DNA of 64,000 nucleotides from Gammaproteobacteria bacterium (GCA_024686215.1 JAIBDN010000006.1:1-64000); one strand, 5' to 3'; numbered from the stretch's first letter, positions 1 to 9,122 are shown. The notes: a model not told the origin generated them from the sequence alone. Numbers and translations are program-made.

Positions 1-45
1 AACAGGGCTATAGATTGATCGGCTTGCAATGGACACCTCGTGGGT

Positions 46-62
46 GGTGCGCGGTGCGCACC
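46..62. terminator. Possible hairpin downstream of the fghA stop
   Basis: A perfect 7-bp stem (GGTGCGC / GCGCACC) closes a 3-base loop about 40 bases past the fghA stop codon on the minus strand. No T-run follows it, so it is at best a weak or Rho-assisted end for the frmA-fghA transcript. The rest of the first 99 bases shows nothing coding. Confidence 0.3.
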
Positions 63-99
63 CTTGCTATGCAAATAGTATAGGCCTTACCACAGCGGT

Positions 100-933
100 T
101 TACAGGTTAGCCGCGTGGAAGGCCAGGTGCTCACCGATAAATGACGCGATAAAGAAATAGCTGTGGTCATATCCGGGTTGCATGCGGATGGTCATCGGGT
201 AATCTGCCTCAACACTGGCCTGTTGCAACATGCCTGTATGCAGCTGCTCCTGCAGAAAGTTATCCGCATCACCCTGGTCTACCAACACCGGCAGACGCTC
301 CGCTGCAGTGGCTAGCAGCGCGCAGGTATCATATTCACGCCAGGCCTGTCGGTCGTCCCCCAGGTAATTGCCCAGGGCTTTTTCACCCCAGGGGCAACTT
401 ATGGGTGCACAGATCGGTGAAAAGGCCGATACAGACTTAAATTGCCCGGGATTTTTCAGTGCGATGGTCAGCGCGCCATGCCCTCCCATGGAATGCCCGG
501 AAATACCGGTGCGAGACGCATCCACCGGGAATTCCGCAGCGATCAGTGCCGGCAATTCAGCGGTAATATAGTCGTACATACGGTAATGCTGGCTCCAGGG
601 TGCCTGGGTCGCATTAACGTAAAACCCGGCACCGAGACCAAAATCATAGGCGCCTTCCGGGTCATCCGGCACGCCCTCGCCACGCGGACTGGTATCCGGC
701 GTGATAACGGCTATTCCATGCTCCGCAGCATAGCGCTGGGCACCCGCCTTGGTCACAAAATTCTCATCGGTACAGGTCAGCCCTGACAACCAGTACAGCG
801 CAGGAACCTTACCCTGTTCCGCCTGGGGAGGCAGGTAAATGGAGAAACTCATAGCACAGCCCAATACCTGGGAGGCATGTGAATAACGCAACTGCCGACC
901 ACCAAAGCATTGGTTAACGCCTATCTGTTCCAT
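100..933 (-). CDS. fghA: S-formylglutathione hydrolase
   Basis: Esterase that hydrolyses S-formylglutathione to formate and glutathione, the second step of glutathione-dependent formaldehyde oxidation in the cytoplasm. The protein of about 277 residues is the normal family length and has the alpha/beta-hydrolase nucleophile elbow GHSMGG near residue 148, a downstream DQGDADNF segment with the likely catalytic Asp, and GYDHSYFF with the catalytic His near the C-terminus. An in-frame GTG at 948 directly abuts the frmA stop, but the ATG at 933 matches the usual MEQI-like N-terminus and has a G-rich Shine-Dalgarno-like sequence just upstream, so it is preferred. It lies immediately downstream of frmA in the same orientation, surely one operon. 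Confidence 0.95.
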   Translation of the reverse strand: MEQIGVNQCFGGRQLRYSHASQVLGCAMSFSIYLPPQAEQGKVPALYWLSGLTCTDENFVTKAGAQRYAAEHGIAVITPDTSPRGEGVPDDPEGAYDFGLGAGFYVNATQAPWSQHYRMYDYITAELPALIAAEFPVDASRTGISGHSMGGHGALTIALKNPGQFKSVSAFSPICAPISCPWGEKALGNYLGDDRQAWREYDTCALLATAAERLPVLVDQGDADNFLQEQLHTGMLQQASVEADYPMTIRMQPGYDHSYFFIASFIGEHLAFHAANL

Positions 934-948
934 TTGCGTAATCCCCAC

Positions 949-2055
949 CTAGTACTGCACAACGGAACGGATACTTTCACCGGAATGCATCAGGTCAAAG
1001 GCCTTGTTGATATCCTCCAGCGGCATGCTGTGTGTAATCAGGTCGTCGATATTGATTTTACCTTCCATGTACCAGTCTACTATTCTCGGCACGTCGGTGC
1101 GTCCGCGAGCACCACCAAAGGCGGTACCGCGCCAGGAGCGGCCAGTCACCAATTGGAATGGCCGCGTGGAGATTTCCTGGCCAGCACCTGCCACACCGAT
1201 GATGCAGCTTTCGCCCCACCCTTTGTGACAACACTCCAGGGCCTGGCGCATCACATTGACATTGCCAATGCACTCGAAGCTATAGTCCACGCCGCCCCCG
1301 GTTAATTCCACCAGGTGGCCGACCACATCGTCCACCTCCGACGGGTTTACAAAGTCGGTCATACCAAACTTGGTTGCCAGCGGCACTTTATCCGCATTGA
1401 GGTCGATACCGATAATGCGAGTGGCACCCACCAGGCGGGCGCCCTGGATTACGTTGAGGCCAATCCCGCCAAGGCCGAATACGGCAACAGTAGAACCTGC
1501 TTCCACACCCATGGTAAACGCTACGGCGCCAATTCCCGTGGTCACGCCACAACCGATGTAGCAAATCTTGTCGAAGGGGGCATCTTCGCGCACCTTGGCC
1601 AATGCTATTTCGGGCATAACGGTGTAGTTAGAAAAGGTGGAACAGCCCATGTAGTGCAAAATGGGCTTTCCATTCAGGGAGAAACGACTGCTGCCATCCG
1701 GCATCACGCCCTGCCCCTGGGTTTCACGAATCGACTGACATAAGTTGGTCTTGGGATTGAGGCAAAAGTTGCACTCGCGACATTCCGGGGTATACAGGGG
1801 AATAACGTGGTCGCCGGGCTTGAGACTGGTGACACCCGGGCCTACCTCAACCACAATACCCGCGCCCTCATGACCCAAAATAGCGGGAAAAGCACCCTCA
1901 GGGTCATCGCCAGACAGGGTAAATGCGTCGGTATGGCACACGCCCGTGGCCTTGATCTCCACCAGCACTTCACCCTGGCGCGGTCCCTCCAGATCCACTT
2001 CCACTATTTCCAGGGGCTTGCCCGCCTCAAATGCCACAGCTGCGCGTGTTTTCAT
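949..2055 (-). CDS. frmA: S-(hydroxymethyl)glutathione dehydrogenase / class III alcohol dehydrogenase
   Basis: Oxidises S-hydroxymethylglutathione, formed from formaldehyde and glutathione, to S-formylglutathione with NAD+. The 368-residue zinc-dependent medium-chain dehydrogenase shows the catalytic zinc motif GVCHTD near residue 38, LGHEGAG near 60, the four-cysteine structural zinc loop CRECNFC...C near 92-105, and the Rossmann motif GLGGIG near 195. The ATG at 2055 has a good upstream GGGAG. The product feeds fghA, which follows without a gap. No frmR-type regulator is adjacent; a candidate stationary-phase-type promoter lies 40-50 bases upstream (separate entry). Confidence 0.96.
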   Translation of the reverse strand: MKTRAAVAFEAGKPLEIVEVDLEGPRQGEVLVEIKATGVCHTDAFTLSGDDPEGAFPAILGHEGAGIVVEVGPGVTSLKPGDHVIPLYTPECRECNFCLNPKTNLCQSIRETQGQGVMPDGSSRFSLNGKPILHYMGCSTFSNYTVMPEIALAKVREDAPFDKICYIGCGVTTGIGAVAFTMGVEAGSTVAVFGLGGIGLNVIQGARLVGATRIIGIDLNADKVPLATKFGMTDFVNPSEVDDVVGHLVELTGGGVDYSFECIGNVNVMRQALECCHKGWGESCIIGVAGAGQEISTRPFQLVTGRSWRGTAFGGARGRTDVPRIVDWYMEGKINIDDLITHSMPLEDINKAFDLMHSGESIRSVVQY

Positions 2056-2090
2056 TGCTATTGGCTCCCGCCTATTGAAGATAATTTAAA

Positions 2091-2108
2091 AGCATCTAAG
2101 CATAGCGA
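2091..2108 (-). promoter_or_regulatory. Candidate sigma-S-type -10 element for frmA-fghA
   Basis: On the minus strand the sequence GCTATGCTTAG closely matches the extended -10 pattern favoured by RpoS (KCTAYRCTTAA) and would start transcription near 2091, giving a leader of about 37 bases before the frmA ATG. No convincing -35 hexamer is seen, which is tolerated by sigma-S. This is pattern matching only. Confidence 0.4.
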
Positions 2109-2197
2109 CACAGAGAAAATAATAAAGGGCTATTGCGAGAATTTACGCGAATAGCTCGGACGCAAAATGTCCGCTGCCAGGGCGCACTGATAACACT

Positions 2198-2434
2198 TCA
2201 AGTACCCGGCAATGCGGCATCGCAAGCCTCCACGAACTCGAACCGCGGCACCTGCTTGCCATCACGCACAACCGTTTCCTCAAACATCGCAAGCGGCCTG
2301 ACCCACAGACCGCCCTCGCCATAGAGCGGGGTATACACCACCATGGACTCCTCAGTTTCAGAATGCCTGGCTACCCCGTGCACCGCGTATTCGCCGCCCT
2401 TGAAGTGCCGGTACTTACCCAATCGTATTGTCAT
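2198..2434 (-). CDS. DUF1653 domain protein
   Basis: A small cytosolic protein of 78 residues matching the DUF1653 family from its first residues: a KYRHFKGGEY opening, VARHSET in the middle, and the signature LYGEGGLWVRPLAMF. The family has no established function. The reading frame stays open upstream to 2587, but homologues begin at the MTIRLGKYRH methionine, so the start at 2434 is used; an AGGG lies about 10 bases before it. It is transcribed alone, in the same direction as frmA but separated from it by 142 bases. Confidence 0.82.
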   Translation of the reverse strand: MTIRLGKYRHFKGGEYAVHGVARHSETEESMVVYTPLYGEGGLWVRPLAMFEETVVRDGKQVPRFEFVEACDAALPGT

Positions 2435-2910
2435 ATAAAACACCCTGTAATTTTGCATGGCACAGCAGCGCGTGCCAGGCAAACATGCAAACCCCGCGAG
2501 CAAAACAGATCCAGATTGAAAAGTAAAACACCTTATAGAGTAAGCTCGTGACGCGGCGCGCACACCGTCAAAAAGCCAGTCTGCCATGCACTAATGCGTT
2601 TTACTTCTTAAGGAAATGTTATTAGTAGCGAAATAATCTTTAAACAGTGATTTCCACAGAGTTATGTCATCGTTTTTTCATAATTGACCGTTTTTCATGT
2701 AGTTTTAATACCTAATACATCTAAAGAGATCTATCTTATATTTCGAAAATATCTAATAACCCAATAATTTACACCGTTTCCAATTACGCAGAATCGGTGC
2801 GCGATTCGCTGGTGCTATACTGCAATTGTCAATCGAGCCGGGGCTGAAATTGTGCTCTGCTGGGCAGGTCCGGCGCGGCGAAAAACAGTGATTTCTCAGG
2901 AGAACACGGT
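2435..2910. other. AT-rich intergenic region
   Basis: About 480 bases between the divergent DUF1653 gene and the membrane protein at 2911. The stretch from about 2600 to 2790 is markedly richer in A and T than the rest of the window. No credible gene was seen. It holds a candidate promoter at 2814-2821 for the plus-strand gene and presumably the DUF1653 promoter. Confidence 0.6.
2813..2821 (+). promoter_or_regulatory. Candidate extended -10 promoter for the gene at 2911
   Basis: TGCTATACT is an extended -10 (TGn plus TATACT) that also matches the RpoS-preferred CTATACT. It would start transcription near 2828, about 80 bases before the ATG at 2911. No clear -35 sequence is present at the expected distance. 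Confidence 0.4.
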
Positions 2911-3465
2911 ATGAAGCGCCACTACTATATCAGCGACGACCTTGACGATCTCGAAATCGTTGAACGCGATCTCGAGTCTGCCGGAGTCACCACCCCCCAA
3001 ATACATGTGCTGAGTGAAGATGACTCAGGCGTGGAATTACACCATCTACACAATGTCGAGGCAGTGCTGAAAAAGGATGTAGTACACGGCACTGAATTAG
3101 GCGCTGTTGTCGGCGCCATCGGCGCTGTGGCAATACTCCTGCTGGCCTGGCTGTCCGGACTGACTGAAACCTACACCTGGGTACCGGCGATCTTTCTTGC
3201 CGTCATCGTACTCGGCTTTTGCACCTGGGAAGGCGGCCTCATCGGCATACAGGAGCCACACGTGGACTTTCGCAGATTCCAGGGCGACCTCGAGCAGGGG
3301 AAACATATCCTGTTCGTAGATGTCGATACTGAACAGGAGGGCCTACTGCACAATGTAGTAACCAGCCATCCCAAGTTAGTGGGCGCTGGCGAAGGTGATT
3401 CAACCCCGGGCTGGGTCGTGGGTGCGCAGAAGAAATGGACTCGATTTATGCAATTGGCACCCTGA
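2911..3465 (+). CDS. Conserved membrane protein of unknown function
   Basis: A 184-residue protein resembling a family conserved in Pseudomonas and relatives and sometimes labelled an NAD/FAD-utilising enzyme without experimental support. Two hydrophobic segments (about residues 65-82 and 90-108) with a glycine-rich first helix (GAVVGAIGA) separate a soluble acidic N-terminal part from a C-terminal cytosolic part. The ATG has an AGGAGA Shine-Dalgarno 7 bases upstream. It precedes the cytochrome oxidase operon by 92 bases but is not a known oxidase subunit. No catalytic motif is recognisable, so no function is given. Confidence 0.75.
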   Translation: MKRHYYISDDLDDLEIVERDLESAGVTTPQIHVLSEDDSGVELHHLHNVEAVLKKDVVHGTELGAVVGAIGAVAILLLAWLSGLTETYTWVPAIFLAVIVLGFCTWEGGLIGIQEPHVDFRRFQGDLEQGKHILFVDVDTEQEGLLHNVVTSHPKLVGAGEGDSTPGWVVGAQKKWTRFMQLAP

Positions 3466-3470
3466 GTGCG

Positions 3471-3484
3471 CAAAACTAGTTTTG
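3471..3484. repeat. 14-bp perfect palindrome
   Basis: CAAAACTAGTTTTG begins six bases after the stop codon of the preceding gene. It has no loop and is not GC-rich, so it is not a standard terminator; it could be a protein-binding site ahead of the oxidase operon or chance. Confidence 0.3.
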
Positions 3485-3557
3485 GCGTGGGGCAGGCAGA
3501 GCACTAACCCACGCAACGGCAAACCTCCCAACAAAAATCATAAGGGGATTAGGCATC

Positions 3558-4910
3558 ATGGTGATCGTAGTTGTTCTGGTGCTGCTGGTCATTGGCTCTC
3601 TCTTATTCCACTGGCTGAGTCCCTGGTGGTTTACCCCGATAGCCTCCAATTGGGGCACGATTGATACCACCATTGATATCACCCTGTACATTACGGGCTT
3701 TGTTTTTGTCGCAGTAAACCTGTTTCTGGCTTACGCCATTTACCGCTTCCGCCACGATCCATCGCGTCGCGCACACTACGAACCCGAAAACAAGAAACTG
3801 GAAACCTGGCTCACCGCCATTACCGCGGTGGGCGTCGCAGCAATGCTCGCGCCGGGTCTTATCGTATGGGCAGACTTTGTCGATGTGCCCGAGGATGCGG
3901 ATGAAATTGAAGTGGTCGGTGCCCAGTGGCAATGGAACTTTCGCCTGCCAGGGGCTGACGGTAAACTGGGAGAAGTCGATGCGCGCTATATAGCCCCAGA
4001 CAACCCCTTTGGCATGAATGCCAACGACCCGGCAGGCAACGACGATGTGCTGGTATCCAGCAACGAATTGCACCTGCCTATTGACCGACCGGTAAAGGTC
4101 TTACTGCGCTCCAAAGATGTCCTGCACGATTTCGCAGTACCCCAGTTCCGCGTCAAAATGGATCTCGTGCCTGGCATGGTCACCTATGTGTGGTTTACCC
4201 CCACAAGAACTGGAAAGTTCGATATTTTGTGTATGGAGCTGTGTGGCATAGCGCACTATGCGATGCGCGGTTACGTGGTGGTAGACACTGCCGAGGACTT
4301 CGACAGCTGGCTGGCCGAGCAGACCACCTGGAGCGACATGCAGGCGATACCTGCGGGCAATGCAATCGCCGGCAAAGACTCCTTCGCAGTATGCGCGTCC
4401 TGCCACGGCCAACAGGGTGAGGGCAACGTGGCGATGAATGCGCCCAGCCTGGCCGGACTGCCCGATTGGTATATCGCACGACAGCTGGACCACTACAAGC
4501 GGGGTATTCGCGGCGCGCACCAGGACGATGTCTACGGCAAACAGATGGCACCCATGGCCAACATGCTGGCCGATGCCACTGCGGTGCGCAATATCACTGC
4601 CTATATAACAACGCTTGAAGCGAGCGTACCGACCAGCACACTGGATGGCGACCCGAGCCGCGGAGCATCGCACTACAACAGTTGCGGTGCCTGTCACGGC
4701 GCTCAGGCACAGGGCAATTACGCATTGCAGGCGCCACGATTGGCGGGACAGGAAGATTGGTATCTGAAACGCCAGCTGCACAATTTTCGGCTCGGCATAC
4801 GCGGTGCCCACAAGGAAGATACGTATGGTCATCAGATGGTACTGATGGCCCGCTCATTGCAAGACGATCAATCAATAAACGATTTACTTGCCTATTTGAA
4901 TACGCTGTAA
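3558..4910 (+). CDS. ctaC: Cytochrome c oxidase subunit II fused to two cytochrome c domains
   Basis: Electron-entry subunit of a caa3-type terminal oxidase. Hydrophobic segments lie at about residues 1-20, 43-63 and 85-107. The periplasmic cupredoxin domain carries the complete CuA site: His190, Cys225, Glu227, Cys229, His233 and Met236. Two class I cytochrome c domains follow, each with a heme motif: CASCH (279-283) and CGACH (376-380). At 450 residues it is much longer than a plain subunit II because of this diheme tail, which should let the complex accept electrons from more distant donors. It is the first gene of a tight six-gene run resembling the alternative coxMNOP-type oxidases of rhizobia. 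Confidence 0.93.
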   Translation: MVIVVVLVLLVIGSLLFHWLSPWWFTPIASNWGTIDTTIDITLYITGFVFVAVNLFLAYAIYRFRHDPSRRAHYEPENKKLETWLTAITAVGVAAMLAPGLIVWADFVDVPEDADEIEVVGAQWQWNFRLPGADGKLGEVDARYIAPDNPFGMNANDPAGNDDVLVSSNELHLPIDRPVKVLLRSKDVLHDFAVPQFRVKMDLVPGMVTYVWFTPTRTGKFDILCMELCGIAHYAMRGYVVVDTAEDFDSWLAEQTTWSDMQAIPAGNAIAGKDSFAVCASCHGQQGEGNVAMNAPSLAGLPDWYIARQLDHYKRGIRGAHQDDVYGKQMAPMANMLADATAVRNITAYITTLEASVPTSTLDGDPSRGASHYNSCGACHGAQAQGNYALQAPRLAGQEDWYLKRQLHNFRLGIRGAHKEDTYGHQMVLMARSLQDDQSINDLLAYLNTL

Positions 4911-4962
4911 AAGAAGCGCTATTCGTGTAGGCATAGGGAAGTAGTGAACCGAGGAAAACAGC

Positions 4963-6726
4963 ATGCAACACGTGGCCATCGCTGACCAGATCGACGAGAT
5001 GCACGATCCGCAGAGCTTTGTGACCAAGTATATCTGGAGCCAGGACCACAAGGTCATTGCCATCCAGTACTCACTCACCGCGATCTTTGTCGGCCTGGTG
5101 GCACTGGTCCTGTCGGGCCTGATGCGACTGCAGTTGGGCTTCCCCGATACATTCGACTTCATCGACCCCACTGCCTATCTGCAATTTGTCACCATGCACG
5201 GCATGATCATGGTGATTTATCTGCTAACGGCCCTGCTGCTGGGTGGCTTTGGCAATTACATGATCCCGCTGATGATTGGTGCGCGGGACATGGTCTTCCC
5301 CTATTTGAACATGCTGAGCTACTGGATGTACCTGCTGTCGGTTCTGGTTCTGCTATCAAGCTTCTTCGCCCCCGGGGGGCCGACCGGCGCGGGGTGGACA
5401 CTGTACCCACCCCAGGCGATCCTGCAGGGTACGCCAGGCTACGACTGGGGCATCATACTGATGCTCGCCTCACTGGCGATTTTCATTATCGCGTTCACCA
5501 TGGGTGGCCTGAATTATGTGACCACGGTACTGCAGGCGCGCACCCACGGCATGACCTTGATGCGCATGCCGCTGACCATCTGGGGCATCTTCACCGCGAC
5601 CATCCTGGGCCTTCTGGCCTTTCCCGCCCTGCTGGTCAGCGCCATCATGATGATGCTGGACAAGGTCCTTGGCACCAGCTTCTTTATGCCAGCCCTGGTG
5701 TCCCTGGGTGAATCCCTGGACTACACAGGCGGCAGCCCGGTTTTGTTCCAGCACCTGTTCTGGTTTTTCGGCCACCCCGAGGTCTACATCGTCGCCCTGC
5801 CTGCTTTTGGCATGGTGTCCGACGTACTGGCGACGCATGCACGCAAGAATATTTTCGGCTACCGCATGATGGTCTGGGCCATCGTTGCAATCGGTGGGTT
5901 GAGCTTTATCGTGTGGGCGCATCATATGTATGTCAGCGGCATGCACCCCGCCTTCGGGTTCTTCTTCGCAACCACCACCCTGATCATCGCGATACCTACC
6001 GCCATCAAAGTCTACAACTGGGTGCTCACCCTGTGGCAGGGCAACATTCACCTGACCGTACCCATGCTGTTTGCCATCGGTTTTATTTTTACCTTCACCC
6101 ACGGCGGCCTGACTGGCCTGTTCCTGGGTAACGTGGTTATCGACCTGCCGCTGTCGGATACCTATTTTGTAGTGGCCCACTTCCATATGGTAATGGGTGT
6201 CTCTCCCGTCATGGTGTTATTCGCTGCGATCTATCACTGGTACCCCCTGATCAGCGGAAGAATGTTCAACGTGACCCTGGGCAAAGCCCACTTCTGGTTT
6301 ACCTTCCTGGGAACCTACGCTATCTACCTGCCCATGCACTATCTGGGCTTCCTCGGCGTACCGCGGCGCTACTTCGCCATGGGCAGCACAGACTTCATAC
6401 CGGAATCCGCCCAGTCGCTCAACGCGAGCATCACCATCTCGGCACTGATCGTTGGCGTGAGTCAATTACTGTTCCTGTATAACATTTTCTGGAGTTTGCG
6501 CCACGGCAAACAAGCCGGACACAACCCCTGGGGCGCCACCAGCCTGGAATGGCAAACGCCCGACGTACCCCCTCATCACGGCAATTGGGGCGCCGAATTA
6601 CCCAGGGTCTACCGCTGGGCCTACGATTACAGTGTTCCCGGGGCCGAGCATGACTTCATTCCACAGAATCACCCGGTTACCGACACCGAAGGCACCGCCG
6701 GCGATCATGGGGAGAGCGAGAAATGA
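4963..6726 (+). CDS. ctaD: Cytochrome c oxidase subunit I
   Basis: Catalytic heme-copper subunit that reduces oxygen to water and pumps protons across the inner membrane. The 587-residue protein has about 12 membrane helices. Visible hallmarks are GHPEVYI (CuB histidine, cross-linked tyrosine and the glutamate of the D-channel exit), the VWAHHMY CuB histidine pair, the K-channel lysine in IPTAIKVYNW, and VAHFHMVMG with the two heme-ligand histidines. These place it in the A-type, mitochondrial-like class. The ATG follows a GAGGAAAA Shine-Dalgarno. It overlaps the next gene by 4 bases (ATGA), indicating translational coupling. Confidence 0.97.
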   Translation: MQHVAIADQIDEMHDPQSFVTKYIWSQDHKVIAIQYSLTAIFVGLVALVLSGLMRLQLGFPDTFDFIDPTAYLQFVTMHGMIMVIYLLTALLLGGFGNYMIPLMIGARDMVFPYLNMLSYWMYLLSVLVLLSSFFAPGGPTGAGWTLYPPQAILQGTPGYDWGIILMLASLAIFIIAFTMGGLNYVTTVLQARTHGMTLMRMPLTIWGIFTATILGLLAFPALLVSAIMMMLDKVLGTSFFMPALVSLGESLDYTGGSPVLFQHLFWFFGHPEVYIVALPAFGMVSDVLATHARKNIFGYRMMVWAIVAIGGLSFIVWAHHMYVSGMHPAFGFFFATTTLIIAIPTAIKVYNWVLTLWQGNIHLTVPMLFAIGFIFTFTHGGLTGLFLGNVVIDLPLSDTYFVVAHFHMVMGVSPVMVLFAAIYHWYPLISGRMFNVTLGKAHFWFTFLGTYAIYLPMHYLGFLGVPRRYFAMGSTDFIPESAQSLNASITISALIVGVSQLLFLYNIFWSLRHGKQAGHNPWGATSLEWQTPDVPPHHGNWGAELPRVYRWAYDYSVPGAEHDFIPQNHPVTDTEGTAGDHGESEK

Positions 6727-7406
6727 AAGCCCTGAAAATACTGCGCAGCAAGCCCTGGCTACACGACTCTGAAGTCGCTGTCGCGGCCCCCCAATACGCC
6801 GGACCGGACACCGCGGCGGCGGGACGTATCGCGCTGCGCTTTTTCCTGCTTGTGGTGAGCGTGCTGTTCTTCCTGTTCATCATTACCTTTCTGTCGCGCT
6901 CCCAGTATCCGGATTTCGAGGCTCTGGCCGGCGCGCCGTGGCAACCCTTTACCGATCCATCCAGGCTCTGGTTCAACACCGGCTTATTGGCGTTTAGCAG
7001 CCTGGCTATGCAACTGGGGCTGGCCGGAGCACACCGGGGAAAATTGAACATTGTGGTAGCAGGGATCAGTGCCGCCGCATTCTTTGCGGTTATGTTCCTG
7101 GTGGCCCAGCTGGATCTTTGGCTGCACCTGCAGTCCATGGGCTTTTATGTCGGTGGTAATCCTGCCAACAGTTACTTCTACTTGCTGACAGCGGTCCACG
7201 GATTACACCTGATGGGTGGCCTGATGGTGCTATCTAACGTGGTCTTTCGCGTGTGGTACGACGATGAGCTCAGTAGCCTGAGTAGCCCCCTGCAGCTGTG
7301 CACCACCTACTGGCATTTTCTCCTGGTTATCTGGCTGGTGGTATTCGCGCTGCTGACCAGCCGCCCCGAAACCATTAACGCACTGGCCGCCATGTGCGGA
7401 TTTTGA
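6723..7406 (+). CDS. Cytochrome c oxidase subunit III paralogue (first copy)
   Basis: A 227-residue integral membrane protein with about five predicted helices in the heme-copper oxidase subunit III family. The segment TAVHGLHLMGGL and the C-terminal TYWHFLLVIWLVVFALL resemble subunit III helices. It starts inside the end of ctaD and is followed 10 bases later by a second subunit III gene, as in the coxO-coxP pair of alternative oxidases. The two copies share length and topology but differ extensively, so this is not a recent duplication. It is more diverged from textbook subunit III than the second copy. Confidence 0.85.
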   Translation: MKALKILRSKPWLHDSEVAVAAPQYAGPDTAAAGRIALRFFLLVVSVLFFLFIITFLSRSQYPDFEALAGAPWQPFTDPSRLWFNTGLLAFSSLAMQLGLAGAHRGKLNIVVAGISAAAFFAVMFLVAQLDLWLHLQSMGFYVGGNPANSYFYLLTAVHGLHLMGGLMVLSNVVFRVWYDDELSSLSSPLQLCTTYWHFLLVIWLVVFALLTSRPETINALAAMCGF

Positions 7407-7416
7407 GAGTCATCAC

Positions 7417-8100
7417 ATGACCCTACAGACGGACAAGAGTACGGACTATACGCAACCCGGTGTCGCGGGAATGGTGAGCGACTGGTCCTCTGACAGGCAG
7501 GCCTTCGACATGCCCTGGGGCAAGTTGATGATGTGGATCTTTCTACTCAGCGATACCTTTATTTTCAGCGTATTCCTAACCGGCTATATGAACGTAAGGC
7601 TATCGGCGACTGATAGCTGGCCACTTACCAGTGAGGTATTCGCACTGGAAATAGCAGGCACCCACATGCCATTGGTGCTGATTGCGATCATGACTTTTAT
7701 CCTTATCACCAGCAGCGGCACCATGGCAATGGCGGTCAACTACGCCTATCGCGGCGACAAGCGCAAGACCTTCCTGCTAATGGCGGCCACGGCCGCACTG
7801 GGCGCATCGTTTGTCGGCATGCAGGCCTTCGAGTGGACCAAGCTTATCGTGGAAGAAGGCGTTCGCCCCTGGAGCAACCCCATGGGGGCGGCACAGTTTG
7901 GCTCGACGTTTTTCATGATCACCGGATTTCATGGCCTGCACGTAACGGCCGGCGTGATTTATCTCAGTATCGTGGCACGCAAAGTGGGACGCGGCGACTA
8001 CGACCGCAAGGGATATGTGATTGTCGAAATCGCCGGCCTCTACTGGCACTTCGTCGATCTGGTCTGGGTGTTTATCTTTGCATTTTTCTACTTGTGGTGA
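7417..8100 (+). CDS. ctaE: Cytochrome c oxidase subunit III (second copy)
   Basis: A 227-residue membrane protein with five hydrophobic segments and the family pattern: LLSDTFIFSVFL early, a long helix around ITSSGTMAMAV, FHGLHVTAGVIY in the fourth helix, and YWHFVDLVWVFIFAFFYLW at the C-terminus. Subunit III stabilises proton uptake and turnover of subunit I and is not itself redox active. It sits 10 bases after the first subunit III copy and 9 bases before the subunit IV gene, within the same operon. Confidence 0.93.
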   Translation: MTLQTDKSTDYTQPGVAGMVSDWSSDRQAFDMPWGKLMMWIFLLSDTFIFSVFLTGYMNVRLSATDSWPLTSEVFALEIAGTHMPLVLIAIMTFILITSSGTMAMAVNYAYRGDKRKTFLLMAATAALGASFVGMQAFEWTKLIVEEGVRPWSNPMGAAQFGSTFFMITGFHGLHVTAGVIYLSIVARKVGRGDYDRKGYVIVEIAGLYWHFVDLVWVFIFAFFYLW

Positions 8101-8109
8101 GGTATAACG

Positions 8110-8427
8110 ATGAGTGAAGTCGCCGGCCAACAACACCCCATTGGTATCTACCTGAAAGTCTGGCTGTTGCTGTTTGTGCTCAGCACCTTTTCTTATTTGG
8201 TAGACTTTTTCCAGGTGCAAGGCTACCTACGCTGGACCTTGATCCTGATCTTCATGTTCCTCAAGGCAGGCTTCATCCTCGCCATCTTCATGCATGTCTC
8301 CTGGGAACGCCTGTCACTGAAATATGTGCTGTTCGTGCCACTCATCGCCATCGCGGTGCTAATCATGTTGATGTCTATCGAGGGCGATTACACCTACGCC
8401 ACCCGGGGCATCTTTTTCGGCCGGTAA
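8110..8427 (+). CDS. Cytochrome c oxidase subunit IV, prokaryotic type
   Basis: A 105-residue protein with three hydrophobic segments, matching the prokaryotic COX4 family that accompanies aa3/caa3 oxidases. Features are a first helix YLKVWLLLFVLSTFSYLVDFF, the conserved FLKAGFILAIFMH in the second, and a third helix near residues 77-92. It probably assists assembly or stability of the complex. It lies tightly between ctaE and the SCO gene. Confidence 0.88.
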   Translation: MSEVAGQQHPIGIYLKVWLLLFVLSTFSYLVDFFQVQGYLRWTLILIFMFLKAGFILAIFMHVSWERLSLKYVLFVPLIAIAVLIMLMSIEGDYTYATRGIFFGR

Positions 8428-8441
8428 GTGCAGCTATCACT

Positions 8442-9122
8442 ATGAGCGCTTCAATTCGCACCCGTTTCCTGCTCGGCTTCCTGCTGGCCAACGCCGCGAT
8501 AGCGGTGGTAGCCGGCCTGCTCATTTACAACCGCCCCGACTCGCCGCCCCTGATTCAGGGCGTACTGTTACCCGATGCCCGGGAACTGCGCTCGTTCAGC
8601 CTGTATGACCACCATAACCAGACGTTCAGCAACGCGGACCTGCAAGGCCGCTGGCACCTGGTCTCGTATGGTTTCACCACCTGCCCGGATATTTGCCCCA
8701 CCACCCTGTCTGAGCTTGCCGGGGTCGCAGCGCGGTTACAGGAACGGGGTAACGATGACCTGCGCTTCCTGTTTTATACCGTCGATCATCGCCGCGACAC
8801 TTCTAGCCAGATAGCCAGCTACCTGCCGTTTTTTCACCCGGATTTCATCGGCCTCACCCACCGCGACGACAGCAACAACCCGCACCTGCCGTTCGAGAAG
8901 AGTCTCGGCATCGTTGCGCAACTGGTGCCGGTCATAGAGGAAGGCGTCGAGCCGGACGCCAATAACTACAAGGTCTATCACGGCGCCACATTGTTCCTGA
9001 TCAATCCGCAGGGGCAGCTACAGGCGATTTTGGAAGCGGATGAGAACAAACAGGGTAACCAGGCATTTGACCGGGAGAAAATCCTGCGAGACTACCTGGC
9101 AATACGCCGATATCTGGGATAA
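8442..9122 (+). CDS. SCO1/SenC copper chaperone for the oxidase
   Basis: Membrane-anchored periplasmic thioredoxin-fold protein that delivers copper to the CuA site of subunit II. The 226-residue protein has an N-terminal anchor (about residues 8-28), the copper-binding CPDIC motif in TTCPDICPTT near residue 86, and the conserved distal histidine in KVYHGATLFLINP near 181. It ends the oxidase operon, 14 bases after the subunit IV gene. The other usual assembly factors (CtaG, heme A synthesis genes ctaA and ctaB) are not in this cluster. Confidence 0.93.
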   Translation: MSASIRTRFLLGFLLANAAIAVVAGLLIYNRPDSPPLIQGVLLPDARELRSFSLYDHHNQTFSNADLQGRWHLVSYGFTTCPDICPTTLSELAGVAARLQERGNDDLRFLFYTVDHRRDTSSQIASYLPFFHPDFIGLTHRDDSNNPHLPFEKSLGIVAQLVPVIEEGVEPDANNYKVYHGATLFLINPQGQLQAILEADENKQGNQAFDREKILRDYLAIRRYLG

